Source: Caulobacteraceae bacterium
GTDB taxonomy: Bacteria; Pseudomonadota; Alphaproteobacteria; Caulobacterales; Caulobacteraceae
Direction: 5' to 3'
Length of the DNA stretch: 64,000 nt
Assembly (NCBI GenBank): GCA_027452265.1
Contig: DAIDGR010000062.1
Span: 1 to 64,000 of the forward strand
The notes beneath the pieces are model-generated. The model had not been told where the DNA came from. It saw only the letters and a list, made by a program, of their open reading frames with translations, and did not search any database. This document shows positions 1 through 8,584 of the stretch, in pieces (the stretch's first letter is position 1; every line of letters begins with the position of its first letter). Both the position numbers and the translations under genes were made by a program.

Positions 1-135
1 GTTATGAGCCGGATCGCCGCGCCGATGATCGGCGGCATGATCACCGCGCCGCTGCTCTCCATGCTCGTCGTCCCTGCCGGCTATCTGCTCATGCGTCGAC
101 GACGCCCGAAATCCACACCTGCCTCTCAGACCTGA
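1..135 (+). CDS. CusA/CzcA-type heavy-metal RND efflux pump, C-terminal fragment
   Basis: Only the last 44 residues and the TGA stop are in the window; the gene begins upstream. The reading [20 protein letters not shown] followed by a hydrophobic helix and an Arg-rich end matches the last transmembrane helix of CusA/CzcA inner-membrane RND transporters, which export Cu, Ag, Zn, Co or Cd with a periplasmic adaptor and an outer-membrane channel. The metal cannot be deduced from this fragment. The next gene starts 16 bases after the stop. Confidence 0.8.
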   Translation, partial: VMSRIAAPMIGGMITAPLLSMLVVPAGYLLMRRRRPKSTPASQT

Positions 136-151
136 AGGAGAAGGCGGCGCC

Positions 152-1582
152 GTGCGGCAGCTGACCTTTGGCGACTATAACGACCGGGGCCCCATCGCCA
201 TCACGCCGGACGGGTCGGCGGCGATCTTCGTCTCCCAGCGTACGGCCAACTGGCGGCTAGATCCGCAGAACGCGGCCCTGTTCAAGGTCGATCTGACCAG
301 CGGCGCCCTCACCGCCCTGCCGCACGGCGCTGGCCCCGATGTGGGCCCCGCCCTGTCGCCGGACGGCAAGAGCCTGGCCTTCGTGCATCACGATGACCAC
401 AACCGGGGCTATGAGAACGACCGCCTGATGGTCATGACGCTCACCTCCGGCGAGACCCGGGTCCTATCCGGCGACGTGGATCGCGCCTTCGGCCGGCCTC
501 TCTGGTCCGGCGACGGCAAGTTCATTTTTGCTCAGTATACAGACAAGGGCGTGACCAAGGTTGCGCGCTTCGGCCTTGACGGAAAGATGACCGTCGTCGC
601 CCAGGGCCTGGGCGGAGCGGAGCCAGACCGGCCCTATGCCGGCGGGTCCTACTCGGTGGCCAGGGACGGGTCGGTGGCCTTCACCATGGGCGACGACACC
701 CACCTGACCGATGTCGGCCTGGCCCGCGTCGGACAGGAGGCGCGGCGGCTGACCGCGCTCAACGCCGAGCTATATCAGAGCCGCACCCTGGCCCACGCCG
801 AACACGTGGTCGTGCCGTCAAGCTACGACAAGCGGCCGATCGACGCCTGGATCCTGCGCCCGCCCGGCTTCGACGCGTCGCGCAAATATCCCATGATCCT
901 GGAGATTCACGGCGGACCGTTCGCCGCCTATGGCCCGAACTTCGGCTCCGAGCTCCAGCTCTATGCGGCGGCGGGTTATGTGGTCGTCTACGCCAATCCG
1001 CGCGGCTCGACGAGCTACGGCGACGAATTCGCCAACCTGATCAACGACAACTATCCGAGCCAGGACTATGACGATCTGATGAGCGTGGTGGACGCCGCCA
1101 TCGCCAAGGGCGGGGTCGATCCGGACAATCTGTTCGTATGCGGAGGGTCTGGCGGCGGGCTTCTGACCGCCTGGATCGTCGGCAAGACGCCCCGCTTCAA
1201 GGCGGCGGTGGCGGAAAAGCCGGTGATCGACTGGACCAGCGAAGTGCTCACTGTCGACATGTACAGCTTCATGGCGCGCTACTGGTTCGGCAAGATGCCG
1301 TGGGAGGATCCGGTCGCCTACTGGCGCCGGTCGCCGATCTCCCTGGCCGGGAACATCACCACCCCGACCATGGTGATGGTGGGCGAGGAGGATCATCGCA
1401 CCCCTCCGAGCGAGGCTGAGCAACTCTTTGGCGCCTTGCAGCTTCGCGGCATTCCCACGGCCATGATCCGTGTGCCCGGCGCCGCCCACGAGTCCCTGGA
1501 GGAGCGCCCCTCGCAGGAGGCCGAGGAGGCTAGCGCGATCCTGGCCTGGTTCGACCGCTACCGGACCCGCGGCGAGAAGTAG
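152..1582 (+). CDS. S9 family (acylaminoacyl-peptidase-like) serine peptidase, N-terminally truncated
   Basis: Prolyl-oligopeptidase family hydrolase, 476 residues from GTG. A GAAGGAGAAGG ribosome binding site lies at 134-144. The C-terminal alpha/beta-hydrolase domain is complete: nucleophile Ser333 in CGGSGGG, Asp414 in GEEDHRTP and His446 in GAAHE. Two or three WSPDG-like propeller blades precede it (residues about 1-200). Family members usually have about 650-700 residues and begin with a signal peptide and further blades; here about 190 residues and any export signal are missing, and the open frame begins just after the RND pump. The gene may be a remnant or may make a headless cytoplasmic enzyme. 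Its last 53 bases overlap the 3' end of the opposite-strand rimM. Confidence 0.75.
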   Translation: MRQLTFGDYNDRGPIAITPDGSAAIFVSQRTANWRLDPQNAALFKVDLTSGALTALPHGAGPDVGPALSPDGKSLAFVHHDDHNRGYENDRLMVMTLTSGETRVLSGDVDRAFGRPLWSGDGKFIFAQYTDKGVTKVARFGLDGKMTVVAQGLGGAEPDRPYAGGSYSVARDGSVAFTMGDDTHLTDVGLARVGQEARRLTALNAELYQSRTLAHAEHVVVPSSYDKRPIDAWILRPPGFDASRKYPMILEIHGGPFAAYGPNFGSELQLYAAAGYVVVYANPRGSTSYGDEFANLINDNYPSQDYDDLMSVVDAAIAKGGVDPDNLFVCGGSGGGLLTAWIVGKTPRFKAAVAEKPVIDWTSEVLTVDMYSFMARYWFGKMPWEDPVAYWRRSPISLAGNITTPTMVMVGEEDHRTPPSEAEQLFGALQLRGIPTAMIRVPGAAHESLEERPSQEAEEASAILAWFDRYRTRGEK

Positions 1583-2183
1583 GGGCGCGACGCGGGCGGG
1601 CCGCCGCGGCGGCCATGCCCCGCCCGGCGGACGCGTCGTTCGGCTCCGCATCTGGCCCTGACCCGGGCTCAGGATCGGCCTCGGGCTCGGGCGCCACCAC
1701 CACCTCGCCCCGGGCGAGAGAGACGACCGGCGCCGCCTCCCGGGTAAAGGGCCGCCACCAGCTCGGCCCACCGCCTTCAGGGGCGATTTCCAACAGGTCG
1801 CCGGCTCCGAAGTTCTGCACCGTGCGTATCCGTCCGAGGCGCTCACCGGTGGGCGAGACCACGGCGAGGCCGATCAGGTCGGCGATATAGAACTCGTCCT
1901 CATCCTCGATCGCCGGAAACCGCGCGCGGTCGACAAAGAGGCGCAGGCCGCGCCGCGCCTCCGCCTCCTCGCGCGTGGCGATTTCGCGGGCGCGGCCCAC
2001 CAGCCCGCCCTTGTAGGGGCGGGCCTCTGTCAGGGTCAGGGCGAGCGCGCCGTCCTCGGTCCGGAGCTCGCCATAGCGCAGAAGGGCCAGAGGGTCGGCC
2101 GTATAGGCGGTCAGGCGGATCTCTCCGCGTACGCCAAAGGCGCCGTCCAGTTTGCCCGCGAGGATCAGGCGAGACCCGGCCAC
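1530..2183 (-). CDS. rimM: Ribosome maturation factor RimM
   Basis: RimM helps process 16S rRNA and assemble the 30S head by binding ribosomal protein S19. 217 residues from GTG, 12 bases after rpsP. The N-terminal beta-barrel (residues about 5-80, LAGKLDGAFGVRGEIRL) and the PRC-barrel (about 93-165, FYIADLIGLAVVSPTGERLG) are both present. The core should end near residue 170. The rest is a low-complexity tail (EPEADPEPGSGPDAEP, then Arg/Ala-rich) that runs into the convergent peptidase gene. The tail is an open frame, but its function is doubtful. Confidence 0.9.
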   Translation of the reverse strand: MAGSRLILAGKLDGAFGVRGEIRLTAYTADPLALLRYGELRTEDGALALTLTEARPYKGGLVGRAREIATREEAEARRGLRLFVDRARFPAIEDEDEFYIADLIGLAVVSPTGERLGRIRTVQNFGAGDLLEIAPEGGGPSWWRPFTREAAPVVSLARGEVVVAPEPEADPEPGSGPDAEPNDASAGRGMAAAAARPRRAPTSRRGSGSGRTRPGSR

Positions 2184-2195
2184 GCGCGCCTCGGC

Positions 2196-2726
2196 CTATT
2201 CGGCGGCAGGCGCGTCCGTCGCGGCGTCCTCGGCCGGGGCCGCCGCCGCCGCTTCGCCCTCCTCCGGGGCGGGGGCCGCCTCGGCGACCGTCTCGGCTTC
2301 GGCCGCGTCCGAGGCGACCTCGACCGCCGGCGTTTCGGCTTCGGGCTCGGGGGGCGGCGCGGCCGCCGCCTCGGCCGCGGCCTGGGCGAGGGCCGCCTCA
2401 CGCTCCGCCCGCTCCACGGCGCGTTCCTTGGCCTTGGCGTGCGGCTCACCCTTCTTGGGATTGGAGCCCGGGGTCCAGGCGGCGAGGCCCTCGACGGCGA
2501 GGAAGCGCGCCACGCGGTCGGTGGGCTGAGCGCCCTTTGACAGCCAATGGGAGATGCGCGCGCTGTTCAGCGTCACGCGGGCGGCATTGTCGCGGGCCAG
2601 GAGCGGATTGTAGCTGCCCACCTTTTCGATGAAGCGGCCATCGCGCGGCGCGTGGCTGTCAGCCACGACGATGGAATAGTAGGGGCGCTTCTTGGCGCCG
2701 CCGCGGGCCAGTCGGATCTTCAGCAT
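2196..2726 (-). CDS. rpsP: 30S ribosomal protein S16 with long acidic/alanine tail
   Basis: Small-subunit protein. The N-terminal 80 residues are canonical S16 ([36 protein letters not shown]). About 95 further residues rich in Ala, Glu and Pro follow; alphaproteobacterial S16 proteins often carry such tails, so this is unusual in size rather than in kind. The gene sits between ffh and rimM, the usual ribosome-biogenesis order. An AAGGA motif lies about 13 bases before the ATG, and the 50-base spacer from ffh is notably AT-rich. Confidence 0.95.
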   Translation of the reverse strand: MLKIRLARGGAKKRPYYSIVVADSHAPRDGRFIEKVGSYNPLLARDNAARVTLNSARISHWLSKGAQPTDRVARFLAVEGLAAWTPGSNPKKGEPHAKAKERAVERAEREAALAQAAAEAAAAPPPEPEAETPAVEVASDAAEAETVAEAAPAPEEGEAAAAAPAEDAATDAPAAE

Positions 2727-2776
2727 GTCAGATCATAAATCCTTGAGTTGAAAACGAATTGTTGAATTTCAAGCGA

Positions 2777-4339
2777 TCAGCGTTTGAACGGATTGACGCC
2801 CGGGGGCGGGCCGCCAAGGCCAGGCAGGCGTGGCGCGGGACCTCCGCCGAGACCCGGAAGCTTCAGCGCGCCGCCGGGGGCCGCTCCGCCAGGAGGCGTC
2901 GCGCCCGAGGCCGCCGCCGGGCCCGCCGCGGCTCCGGGGACCGCTCCGGGAGCCGCGCCAGCCCCGCCCAGGGCCGCGAGGCCCTGGGGCCCGCCAAGCC
3001 CCAGCATGCCGGCCATGCGCGCAAAGCCCCGCCCGCCATCGCGCGACATCATCTTGAAGGCGTCCTGCATCTGGCGGTGCTGCTTCAGCAGACGGTTGAT
3101 CTCGGCCACCTCGACCCCGGCGCCGGCGGCGATCCGCCGCTTGCGCGAGGCCTGCAGCACATCCGGTTTCTTGCGCTCCTGCTTGGTCATGGAGCGGATG
3201 ATCGCCCGCTGTCGGCGCAGGATGCGGTCATTGACCCCCGCATCGGCCATCTGGGCCTTGATCTGACGCACACCGGGCATCAGGCCCATCAGGCCCTGCA
3301 CCCCGCCCATGCGCTCCATCTGCGAGAGCTGCTCGTCCAGATCGTTCAGGTCGAATTGTCCCTTGGCCAGCCGCTTGGCCATGGACTCCGCCTTGGCCTG
3401 ATCGAGCTCCGAGGCCGCCCGCTCCACCAGGGCCACCACGTCGCCTTGACCCAGGATCCGGCCGGCGACCCGGCGGGCGTCGAACAGATCCAGCGCATCG
3501 ATCCGCTCGCCCACACCGAGGAACTTGATCGGCAGTCCGGTGACCGCGCGCATGGACAGCGCCGCGCCGCCGCGCGCATCGCCGTCCGCCCGGGTGAGGA
3601 CGAGACCCGTGAGGGGCAGGCGCTCGTGGAACGCCTTGGCCGTGCGCACCGCGTCCTGGCCGGTGAGGCTGTCGGCCACCAGCAGGGTCTCCGCCGGCTG
3701 GGCCAGACGCGCCACCTCGGCGGCCTCGGCCATCATCGCCTCGTCGAGCGTGGTGCGGCCGGCCGTATCCAGGATCAGCACATCGAAGCCGCCCAGACGG
3801 GCGGCCTGGAGGGCGCGACGGGTGATGTCGGCCGGCGCCTGGCCCGCGACGATCGGCAGGGACTCGACCCCCGCCTCCTTGGCCAGGATGGCGAGCTGCT
3901 CCATGGCGGCGGGGCGGCGCACATCGAGCGAGGCCACCAGAACCCGCTTACGATCCTGGCGCGTGAGGCGCAGGGCGAGCTTGCCGGTCATGGTGGTTTT
4001 GCCTGAGCCCTGCAGGCCGGCCATCATGATGACGGTGGGCGGATTGAGCGCCAGGGTCAGGGGCTCGGGCGTCTCGCCGCCCAGCATGTCCACCAGACCG
4101 TCATAGACGATCTTGATCACCTGATCGGCGGGCTTGACCGCGCGGATCACCGCCTCGCCGGACGCCTTCTCCCGAGCGCTGTCGATGAAGCTTCGCACCA
4201 CGGGCAGGGCGACGTCGGCCTCGAGCAGGGCCACGCGCACCTCGCGCATGGCCTCGTCGATATCGGCCGCGGAGAGGACGCCACGGCCCGAGAGGCGATC
4301 GAACACCCCGCCTAGCCGTTCTGTCAGACCCTCGAACAT
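2777..4339 (-). CDS. ffh: Signal recognition particle protein Ffh
   Basis: GTPase of the signal recognition particle; with 4.5S RNA it delivers nascent inner-membrane proteins to FtsY. 520 residues. The N domain is followed by the G domain with P-loop GLQGSGKTT (residues about 108-116), DTAGRTT and TRADGD (many species have TKLDGD). The Met-rich M domain follows (QLSQMERMGGVQGLMGLMPG). The C-terminal Gly/Pro/Ala-rich tail ends in PPGVNPFKR, typical for alphaproteobacteria. It is the first gene of the leftward ffh-rpsP-rimM cluster, with a structured region upstream. Confidence 0.97.
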   Translation of the reverse strand: MFEGLTERLGGVFDRLSGRGVLSAADIDEAMREVRVALLEADVALPVVRSFIDSAREKASGEAVIRAVKPADQVIKIVYDGLVDMLGGETPEPLTLALNPPTVIMMAGLQGSGKTTMTGKLALRLTRQDRKRVLVASLDVRRPAAMEQLAILAKEAGVESLPIVAGQAPADITRRALQAARLGGFDVLILDTAGRTTLDEAMMAEAAEVARLAQPAETLLVADSLTGQDAVRTAKAFHERLPLTGLVLTRADGDARGGAALSMRAVTGLPIKFLGVGERIDALDLFDARRVAGRILGQGDVVALVERAASELDQAKAESMAKRLAKGQFDLNDLDEQLSQMERMGGVQGLMGLMPGVRQIKAQMADAGVNDRILRRQRAIIRSMTKQERKKPDVLQASRKRRIAAGAGVEVAEINRLLKQHRQMQDAFKMMSRDGGRGFARMAGMLGLGGPQGLAALGGAGAAPGAVPGAAAGPAAASGATPPGGAAPGGALKLPGLGGGPAPRLPGLGGPPPGVNPFKR

Positions 4340-4645
4340 CGTGCGCTTCTAAAGCTCCAGATCCGCGACAACCCACCAGCGTGCAGATGCGTCACGCCAA
4401 ACGCCTTCAACCCCCGTGCGCGATCACGCGGACGGGGGGCCTCGCCGCCCTCATCCCTTCGTCATGCGAAGGGGGTCGTGGCGGTGGAGGGCGCTTTGAC
4501 CATTTAAGATCGAACGCCGAAGGGCGGTCCTATGCGCTCGAAGGGCCGCCGGGTCAAGAAACGGGGGCCCATGCGCCACCTCGACAGAGGAGGGCGCGGC
4601 GCCTAGCCTGCGCGGCAACCCGATGATCGCTCAAGGGAGGCGCGC
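4340..4645. promoter_or_regulatory. Divergent intergenic region between ffh and esterase gene, with two hairpins
   Basis: 306 bases without a convincing gene. It must hold the promoter of ffh (leftward) and of the esterase (rightward). Two stem-loops are visible. At 4411-4438, CCCCCGT pairs with ACGGGGG, and an inner CGCG/CGCG pair closes a 4-base loop. At 4455-4473, CCCTTCG pairs with CGAAGGG around a 5-base loop. Neither is followed by a T-run on either strand. I could not assign -35/-10 boxes with confidence. Confidence 0.4.
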
Positions 4646-5584
4646 GTGCTCGATCCGCATTTCAAGGCCATGCTGGAGGCCGAGGCCGCACAACAGCCGG
4701 CGGACGCGCCGCCCCTGACCGCCCTGCCGCTTGAGATGCTCCGCGGATTCTATGTCCAGACCCGCCAGGCCCAGAACCTTTCGACCTCCCCGGCGCAGGT
4801 GAGCTCCCGGGACCTCGCCATCTCCGGCGCCGCCGGAGATATCGGCGCGCGGCTCTACACGCCGCCGGGCGTGGAGCGGCCCTCCGCCCTTCTGGTCTAT
4901 TTCCATGGCGGCGGCTGGGTCATCGGCAATCTCGAGACCCACGACGCCCATTGCCGACGCCTCGCCCTGCATTCGAAGGCCCAGGTCCTGGCGGTGGATT
5001 ATCGCCTGGCCCCCGAGCATCCCTTCCCCGCCGGTCACGACGACGCGGTCGCCGCCGTGCGCTGGGCCTTTGCTCACGCCGCCGAGCTGGGCGTCGACCC
5101 GGCCCGGATCGGGGTCGGCGGAGACTCCGCGGGCGGAAATCTCGCCGCCTGCGTAAGTCTCGACCTGCGCGGCGACCCGGTCTGCAAGCTCCGGCTTCAA
5201 CTTCTGCTCTATCCCGCCACGGGCCCCCGGACTCGCACGCCCTCGCGCGAGAGCCGCGAAGGCCCGGTGCTCAGTCGCGCCGCCATGGACCTGTTTGAGG
5301 CCTCGCTCGCCGCCGAGGCGCACCCCCAAGGCGTCCGCGCCTGGCCTGCCCAGGCCGCGAGCCACGCCGATCTTCCCCCCGCCATCATCGTCACCGCCGG
5401 GTTCGACCCGTTGGAGGATGAAGGCCGTGACTATGCCGCCCTCATCACCGCGGCGGGCGGCCAGGCGAGACACGTCTCCTATCCAAGTCTGGTGCATGAC
5501 TTCTACATCATGGGCGATGTCTCGCCCGCCGTGCCCGAAGCGGCGCGAGAGACGGGCGAGGCGGTGTGCGCCGCCCTGGCCTGA
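4646..5584 (+). CDS. HSL-family alpha/beta hydrolase (carboxylesterase/lipase)
   Basis: Predicted cytoplasmic ester hydrolase of the hormone-sensitive-lipase family, 312 residues. The oxyanion motif HGGGWV (about residue 90) is followed by nucleophile Ser161 in GDSAGG, the acid in GFDPLEDEG and a catalytic His in LVHDFYIM, so the enzyme looks intact. GTG start with an excellent AAGGGAGG ribosome binding site at 4633-4640. The natural substrate is unknown; these enzymes usually prefer short acyl esters. It stands alone: nhaA converges on it. Confidence 0.9.
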   Translation: MLDPHFKAMLEAEAAQQPADAPPLTALPLEMLRGFYVQTRQAQNLSTSPAQVSSRDLAISGAAGDIGARLYTPPGVERPSALLVYFHGGGWVIGNLETHDAHCRRLALHSKAQVLAVDYRLAPEHPFPAGHDDAVAAVRWAFAHAAELGVDPARIGVGGDSAGGNLAACVSLDLRGDPVCKLRLQLLLYPATGPRTRTPSRESREGPVLSRAAMDLFEASLAAEAHPQGVRAWPAQAASHADLPPAIIVTAGFDPLEDEGRDYAALITAAGGQARHVSYPSLVHDFYIMGDVSPAVPEAARETGEAVCAALA

Positions 5585-5630
5585 GGCGTCCGGCGGCCTC
5601 GGTCGCGATTTGGTCCGTGCGCAAGCCGTT

Positions 5631-6821
5631 CTAGTCGGCGAAGGCGTTGGCCAGGACCTCCCGCCGCCGCTGACGCCGCGACAGGACGAGGGCGCCGGCG
5701 GCCATGGACGCGGCGGACCCCGCCATGACGGCAAGGCGGATGGGGCCCTGGTCGGCGTCGCCAAAGGCGAGGCCCGCCAGGAAGAAGCTGAGATCGAATC
5801 CGACGCCACAGAGAAGCGCGACGCCCAGCATCTCACTCCAGGTCGCCCCCAGGGGCTTTCGACCGATCTTCAGGGTGGAGCTGAGAAAGACCATGCCAAA
5901 CACGCCCAGGGGTTTGCCGACCACCAGGGCCAGGACCACGCCCAGGGCCGGACGGTCCAGCCAGGCTGAGGCTGGCAGGGTCGAAAGGGCGACCCCGCCC
6001 GAGACAAAGGCGAACAGCGGCAGGACGCCATAGGCGACGTAGGGTTGAAGCGCCTCCTGATAGGCCTGCAGCAGGCTCTCGCCGTCGCGACTTCTACGGT
6101 CGACGGGGACAGCCAGGGCGCAGGCGAAGGCCGCCACTGACGTGGAGAGACCCGAATTCAGGGTCAGGGCCAGGACCAGGACAAAGCCCGCGACGAAGAT
6201 CAGGCGCGGGGGGTTCCGGCGCCGGCCGAGCAGCATCAGGATCGCCAGGACCGCCAGCGCCATGAGGATCGGGCGGGGGTGCAGGTTGTGGGAATAGAGA
6301 AGACCGATCAGGGCGATGGCCCCGACATCGTCGGCCACCGCCAAGGTCAGAAGGAACAGGCGAAGCGAGCGCGGCAGCCGCGGCGCCCAGACCGCCAGGG
6401 CGCCCAGGGCGAAGGCGGCGTCGGTCGGCGTCGCCACCGTCCATCCGCGCGGATCGCCTCCGGCCCCGGCATTGACCAGCAGATAGATCACGGCCGGCGC
6501 GGCCATGCCGGCGGCGGCCGCGAGCAGCGGGGCGGTCAGGCGGCGGGGGCTGGAAAGCTCGCCCCGCAGCACCTCATATTTCAGCTCCAGCCCCGCTGAG
6601 AGAAAGAACAGGGCCATCAGGCCATCGCGGACCCACCCCTCGACGTCGAGCCGGCTGGCGAACGGCCCGATGCGCACCGGCACCACCTGGTGGATGAAGG
6701 CGAAATAGACATCCGCGATGGGCGAGTTGGCCAGGGCCAGCGCCGCGACCGCGGCCAGCCCCATGACCAGGCCCGCGCCCGCCTCCGTCTTCAAAAAGGC
6801 GATCCCTGGGAGCCGCGCCAT
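5631..6821 (-). CDS. nhaA: Na+/H+ antiporter NhaA
   Basis: Inner-membrane antiporter exchanging cytoplasmic Na+ (or Li+) for periplasmic H+, for pH and sodium homeostasis. 396 residues, a normal length, with about 11-12 hydrophobic helices. The ion-binding pair Asp164-Asp165 lies in LAVADDVGAI, and the conserved TPTDAAFALG stretch is at about 131-140. The start is ATG. The gene diverges from selO and has no operon partner. Confidence 0.95.
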   Translation of the reverse strand: MARLPGIAFLKTEAGAGLVMGLAAVAALALANSPIADVYFAFIHQVVPVRIGPFASRLDVEGWVRDGLMALFFLSAGLELKYEVLRGELSSPRRLTAPLLAAAAGMAAPAVIYLLVNAGAGGDPRGWTVATPTDAAFALGALAVWAPRLPRSLRLFLLTLAVADDVGAIALIGLLYSHNLHPRPILMALAVLAILMLLGRRRNPPRLIFVAGFVLVLALTLNSGLSTSVAAFACALAVPVDRRSRDGESLLQAYQEALQPYVAYGVLPLFAFVSGGVALSTLPASAWLDRPALGVVLALVVGKPLGVFGMVFLSSTLKIGRKPLGATWSEMLGVALLCGVGFDLSFFLAGLAFGDADQGPIRLAVMAGSAASMAAGALVLSRRQRRREVLANAFAD

Positions 6822-6955
6822 GCTTGGGCGCTAGCATGGCGGGACGGGCCAGGAGAAGCAAAACCGGCGCCTTGACGCGCCGATTGAAGGTCCGCGCCGT
6901 CGCCGCCGGCAAACCCGGCCTTGCCCTCGGCCCCCGGCTTGGCTCATTTCGAGCC

Positions 6956-8377
6956 ATGCCCCCTGGCCCTGCCTATCGACCTGATCCCCGGTTCTGGGCC
7001 CTGGGCCCCGAGTTCGCCGACCCGGTGGACGCCGCGCGCTTCCCCGCTCACCATCTGCGCTGGCGGCATGATCGCGCCGCCGCCAAGGTTGGATTGGAGG
7101 GCCTCGACGATCGGGAGTGGGTTGAGCATTTCGGCCGCTTCTCGCCCCTGCCAGGCCAACCGGCCGCACCGCTCGCCCTGCGGTATCACGGCCATCAGTT
7201 TCGCGTGTACAACCCGGACCTTGGCGATGGACGGGGCTTCCTCTTCGCCCAGATGCGCGAGGCGGGGAGCCGGCGGCTGCTGGATCTCGGAACCAAGGGC
7301 TCGGGCGTGACGCCCTGGTCGCGCGCCGGCGATGGCCGCCTGACCCTGAAGGGCGGCGTGCGCGAGGCCCTGGCCACGGCCATGCTGGAGGCGCTCGGCG
7401 TCCCCACCTCCCTGACCCTGTCCCTGGTGGAGACTGGCGAGGCCCTGTCGCGCAACGATGAGCCCAGCCCGACCCGCGCCGCGGTTCTTGTGCGCCTGTC
7501 GCACAGCCACATTCGTTTTGGCTCGTTTCAGCGCCTTGCGGCGATCGAGCGACCCGACCTGATGGCGATCCTGACCGATCATGTGAATGACCTCTATGGC
7601 GGCGATCCGGAGGATCGGAGCGGGGCGCCGGCCACCCAGCTTCTCGAGCGGGTCGTGGCGGCCATGGCGCGGCTGACGGCGGCCTGGATGGCGGCCGGGT
7701 TCGTCCACGGCGTCCTCAACACCGACAACATGAACATCAACGGCGAGAGCTTCGACTACGGGCCCTATCGCTTTCTGCCGCGCAACGACCCCAATTTCGT
7801 CGCCGCCTATTTCGACCATTCCGGCCTCTACAGCTTTGGTCGCCAGCCCGAGGCGGTGTTCTGGAACCTGCGGCAACTGGCGGGGGCCCTGGCCGAGATC
7901 GCGCCGGTGGAGGACCTGGTCGCGCCCCTCAACCGCTTCGGCGATCTCTATCGCGAGGCCCTTGCCGGAGCCCTGGTCCGCCGCCTGGGGGTCGAGCCGG
8001 CCGGGCCCGAGGCTGACGCCAGGCTCGCCAATGCGGCCTTCCGCGCCCTGGCCGAAGGGGGCGAGGCCCTTCGCTGGGAGCCGTTCTTCTTCGACTGGTT
8101 CGGCGGGGAGGCCTCGGAGGCCCGCGCCCTGGCTGGCCCGCGCGCCGGGCTCTATGGCGGTGAGGCCTTTGGCGAACTGCGCCGCCTGCTGGCGACCCGC
8201 GCGCCGGACCGTCCCGAACGCCTCTCCCACGCCATGTTCCAGGCGGTCGAGCCGGAGGAGCTGCTCTATGACGAGATCGAGGGGCTCTGGGAGGCCATCG
8301 CGGTGCGCGACGACTGGGCGCCGTTCGAGGCCAAGCTGGCCCGCCTGGAGGCGGCGAGGGAGGCCTGGGCGCTCTAG
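6956..8377 (+). CDS. selO: Protein adenylyltransferase SelO (YdiU family)
   Basis: Pseudokinase-fold enzyme that transfers AMP from ATP to Ser/Thr/Tyr of target proteins, linked to redox stress in the family. 473 residues from ATG 6956; an in-frame ATG at 6824 would add 44 residues unlike the family N-terminus. Family signatures are clear: RYHGHQFRVYNPDLGDGRGF (about 77-96), LGTKGSGVTPWSR (111-123), HSHIRFG (183-189), and the metal/catalytic stretch HGVLNTDNMNING...DYGP (251-270). The C-terminal Cys of the redox switch is not seen. Confidence 0.92.
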   Translation: MPPGPAYRPDPRFWALGPEFADPVDAARFPAHHLRWRHDRAAAKVGLEGLDDREWVEHFGRFSPLPGQPAAPLALRYHGHQFRVYNPDLGDGRGFLFAQMREAGSRRLLDLGTKGSGVTPWSRAGDGRLTLKGGVREALATAMLEALGVPTSLTLSLVETGEALSRNDEPSPTRAAVLVRLSHSHIRFGSFQRLAAIERPDLMAILTDHVNDLYGGDPEDRSGAPATQLLERVVAAMARLTAAWMAAGFVHGVLNTDNMNINGESFDYGPYRFLPRNDPNFVAAYFDHSGLYSFGRQPEAVFWNLRQLAGALAEIAPVEDLVAPLNRFGDLYREALAGALVRRLGVEPAGPEADARLANAAFRALAEGGEALRWEPFFFDWFGGEASEARALAGPRAGLYGGEAFGELRRLLATRAPDRPERLSHAMFQAVEPEELLYDEIEGLWEAIAVRDDWAPFEAKLARLEAAREAWAL

Positions 8378-8584
8378 GAACCGGTCGCGGGGAGACCCTC
8401 GCAAGGGCCCGGCCTCTTGGTGGCGTGGAGAGGGCGATACAGGGATGGCGGAGGTCAGGTCGGGTCTGCAACCTCGAAGGGGCGCGTGACGAGCGCTTGA
8501 CACGGTTCTAAACCCCGCGAACCCTTGCCCCCACGACGCGCCCTGGTTCTGGCGTGGCGTCAAAGGCCGTCCCCAGGAGGATTC

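Noticed and set aside
2759-4006. 415-codon open frame antisense to ffh (and similar long antisense frames over folC, sdhA, addB and rpsA)
   Set aside because: GC-rich codon bias at third positions keeps antisense frames open. Their translations are Gly/His/Arg-rich, without family similarity, while the opposite strand encodes a conserved protein.
8497-8525. TTGACA (8497-8502) as a promoter for the MAPEG gene
   Set aside because: At a spacing of 16-18 bases the sequence is GC-rich and has no recognisable -10 box. Mentioned only in the gene entry.
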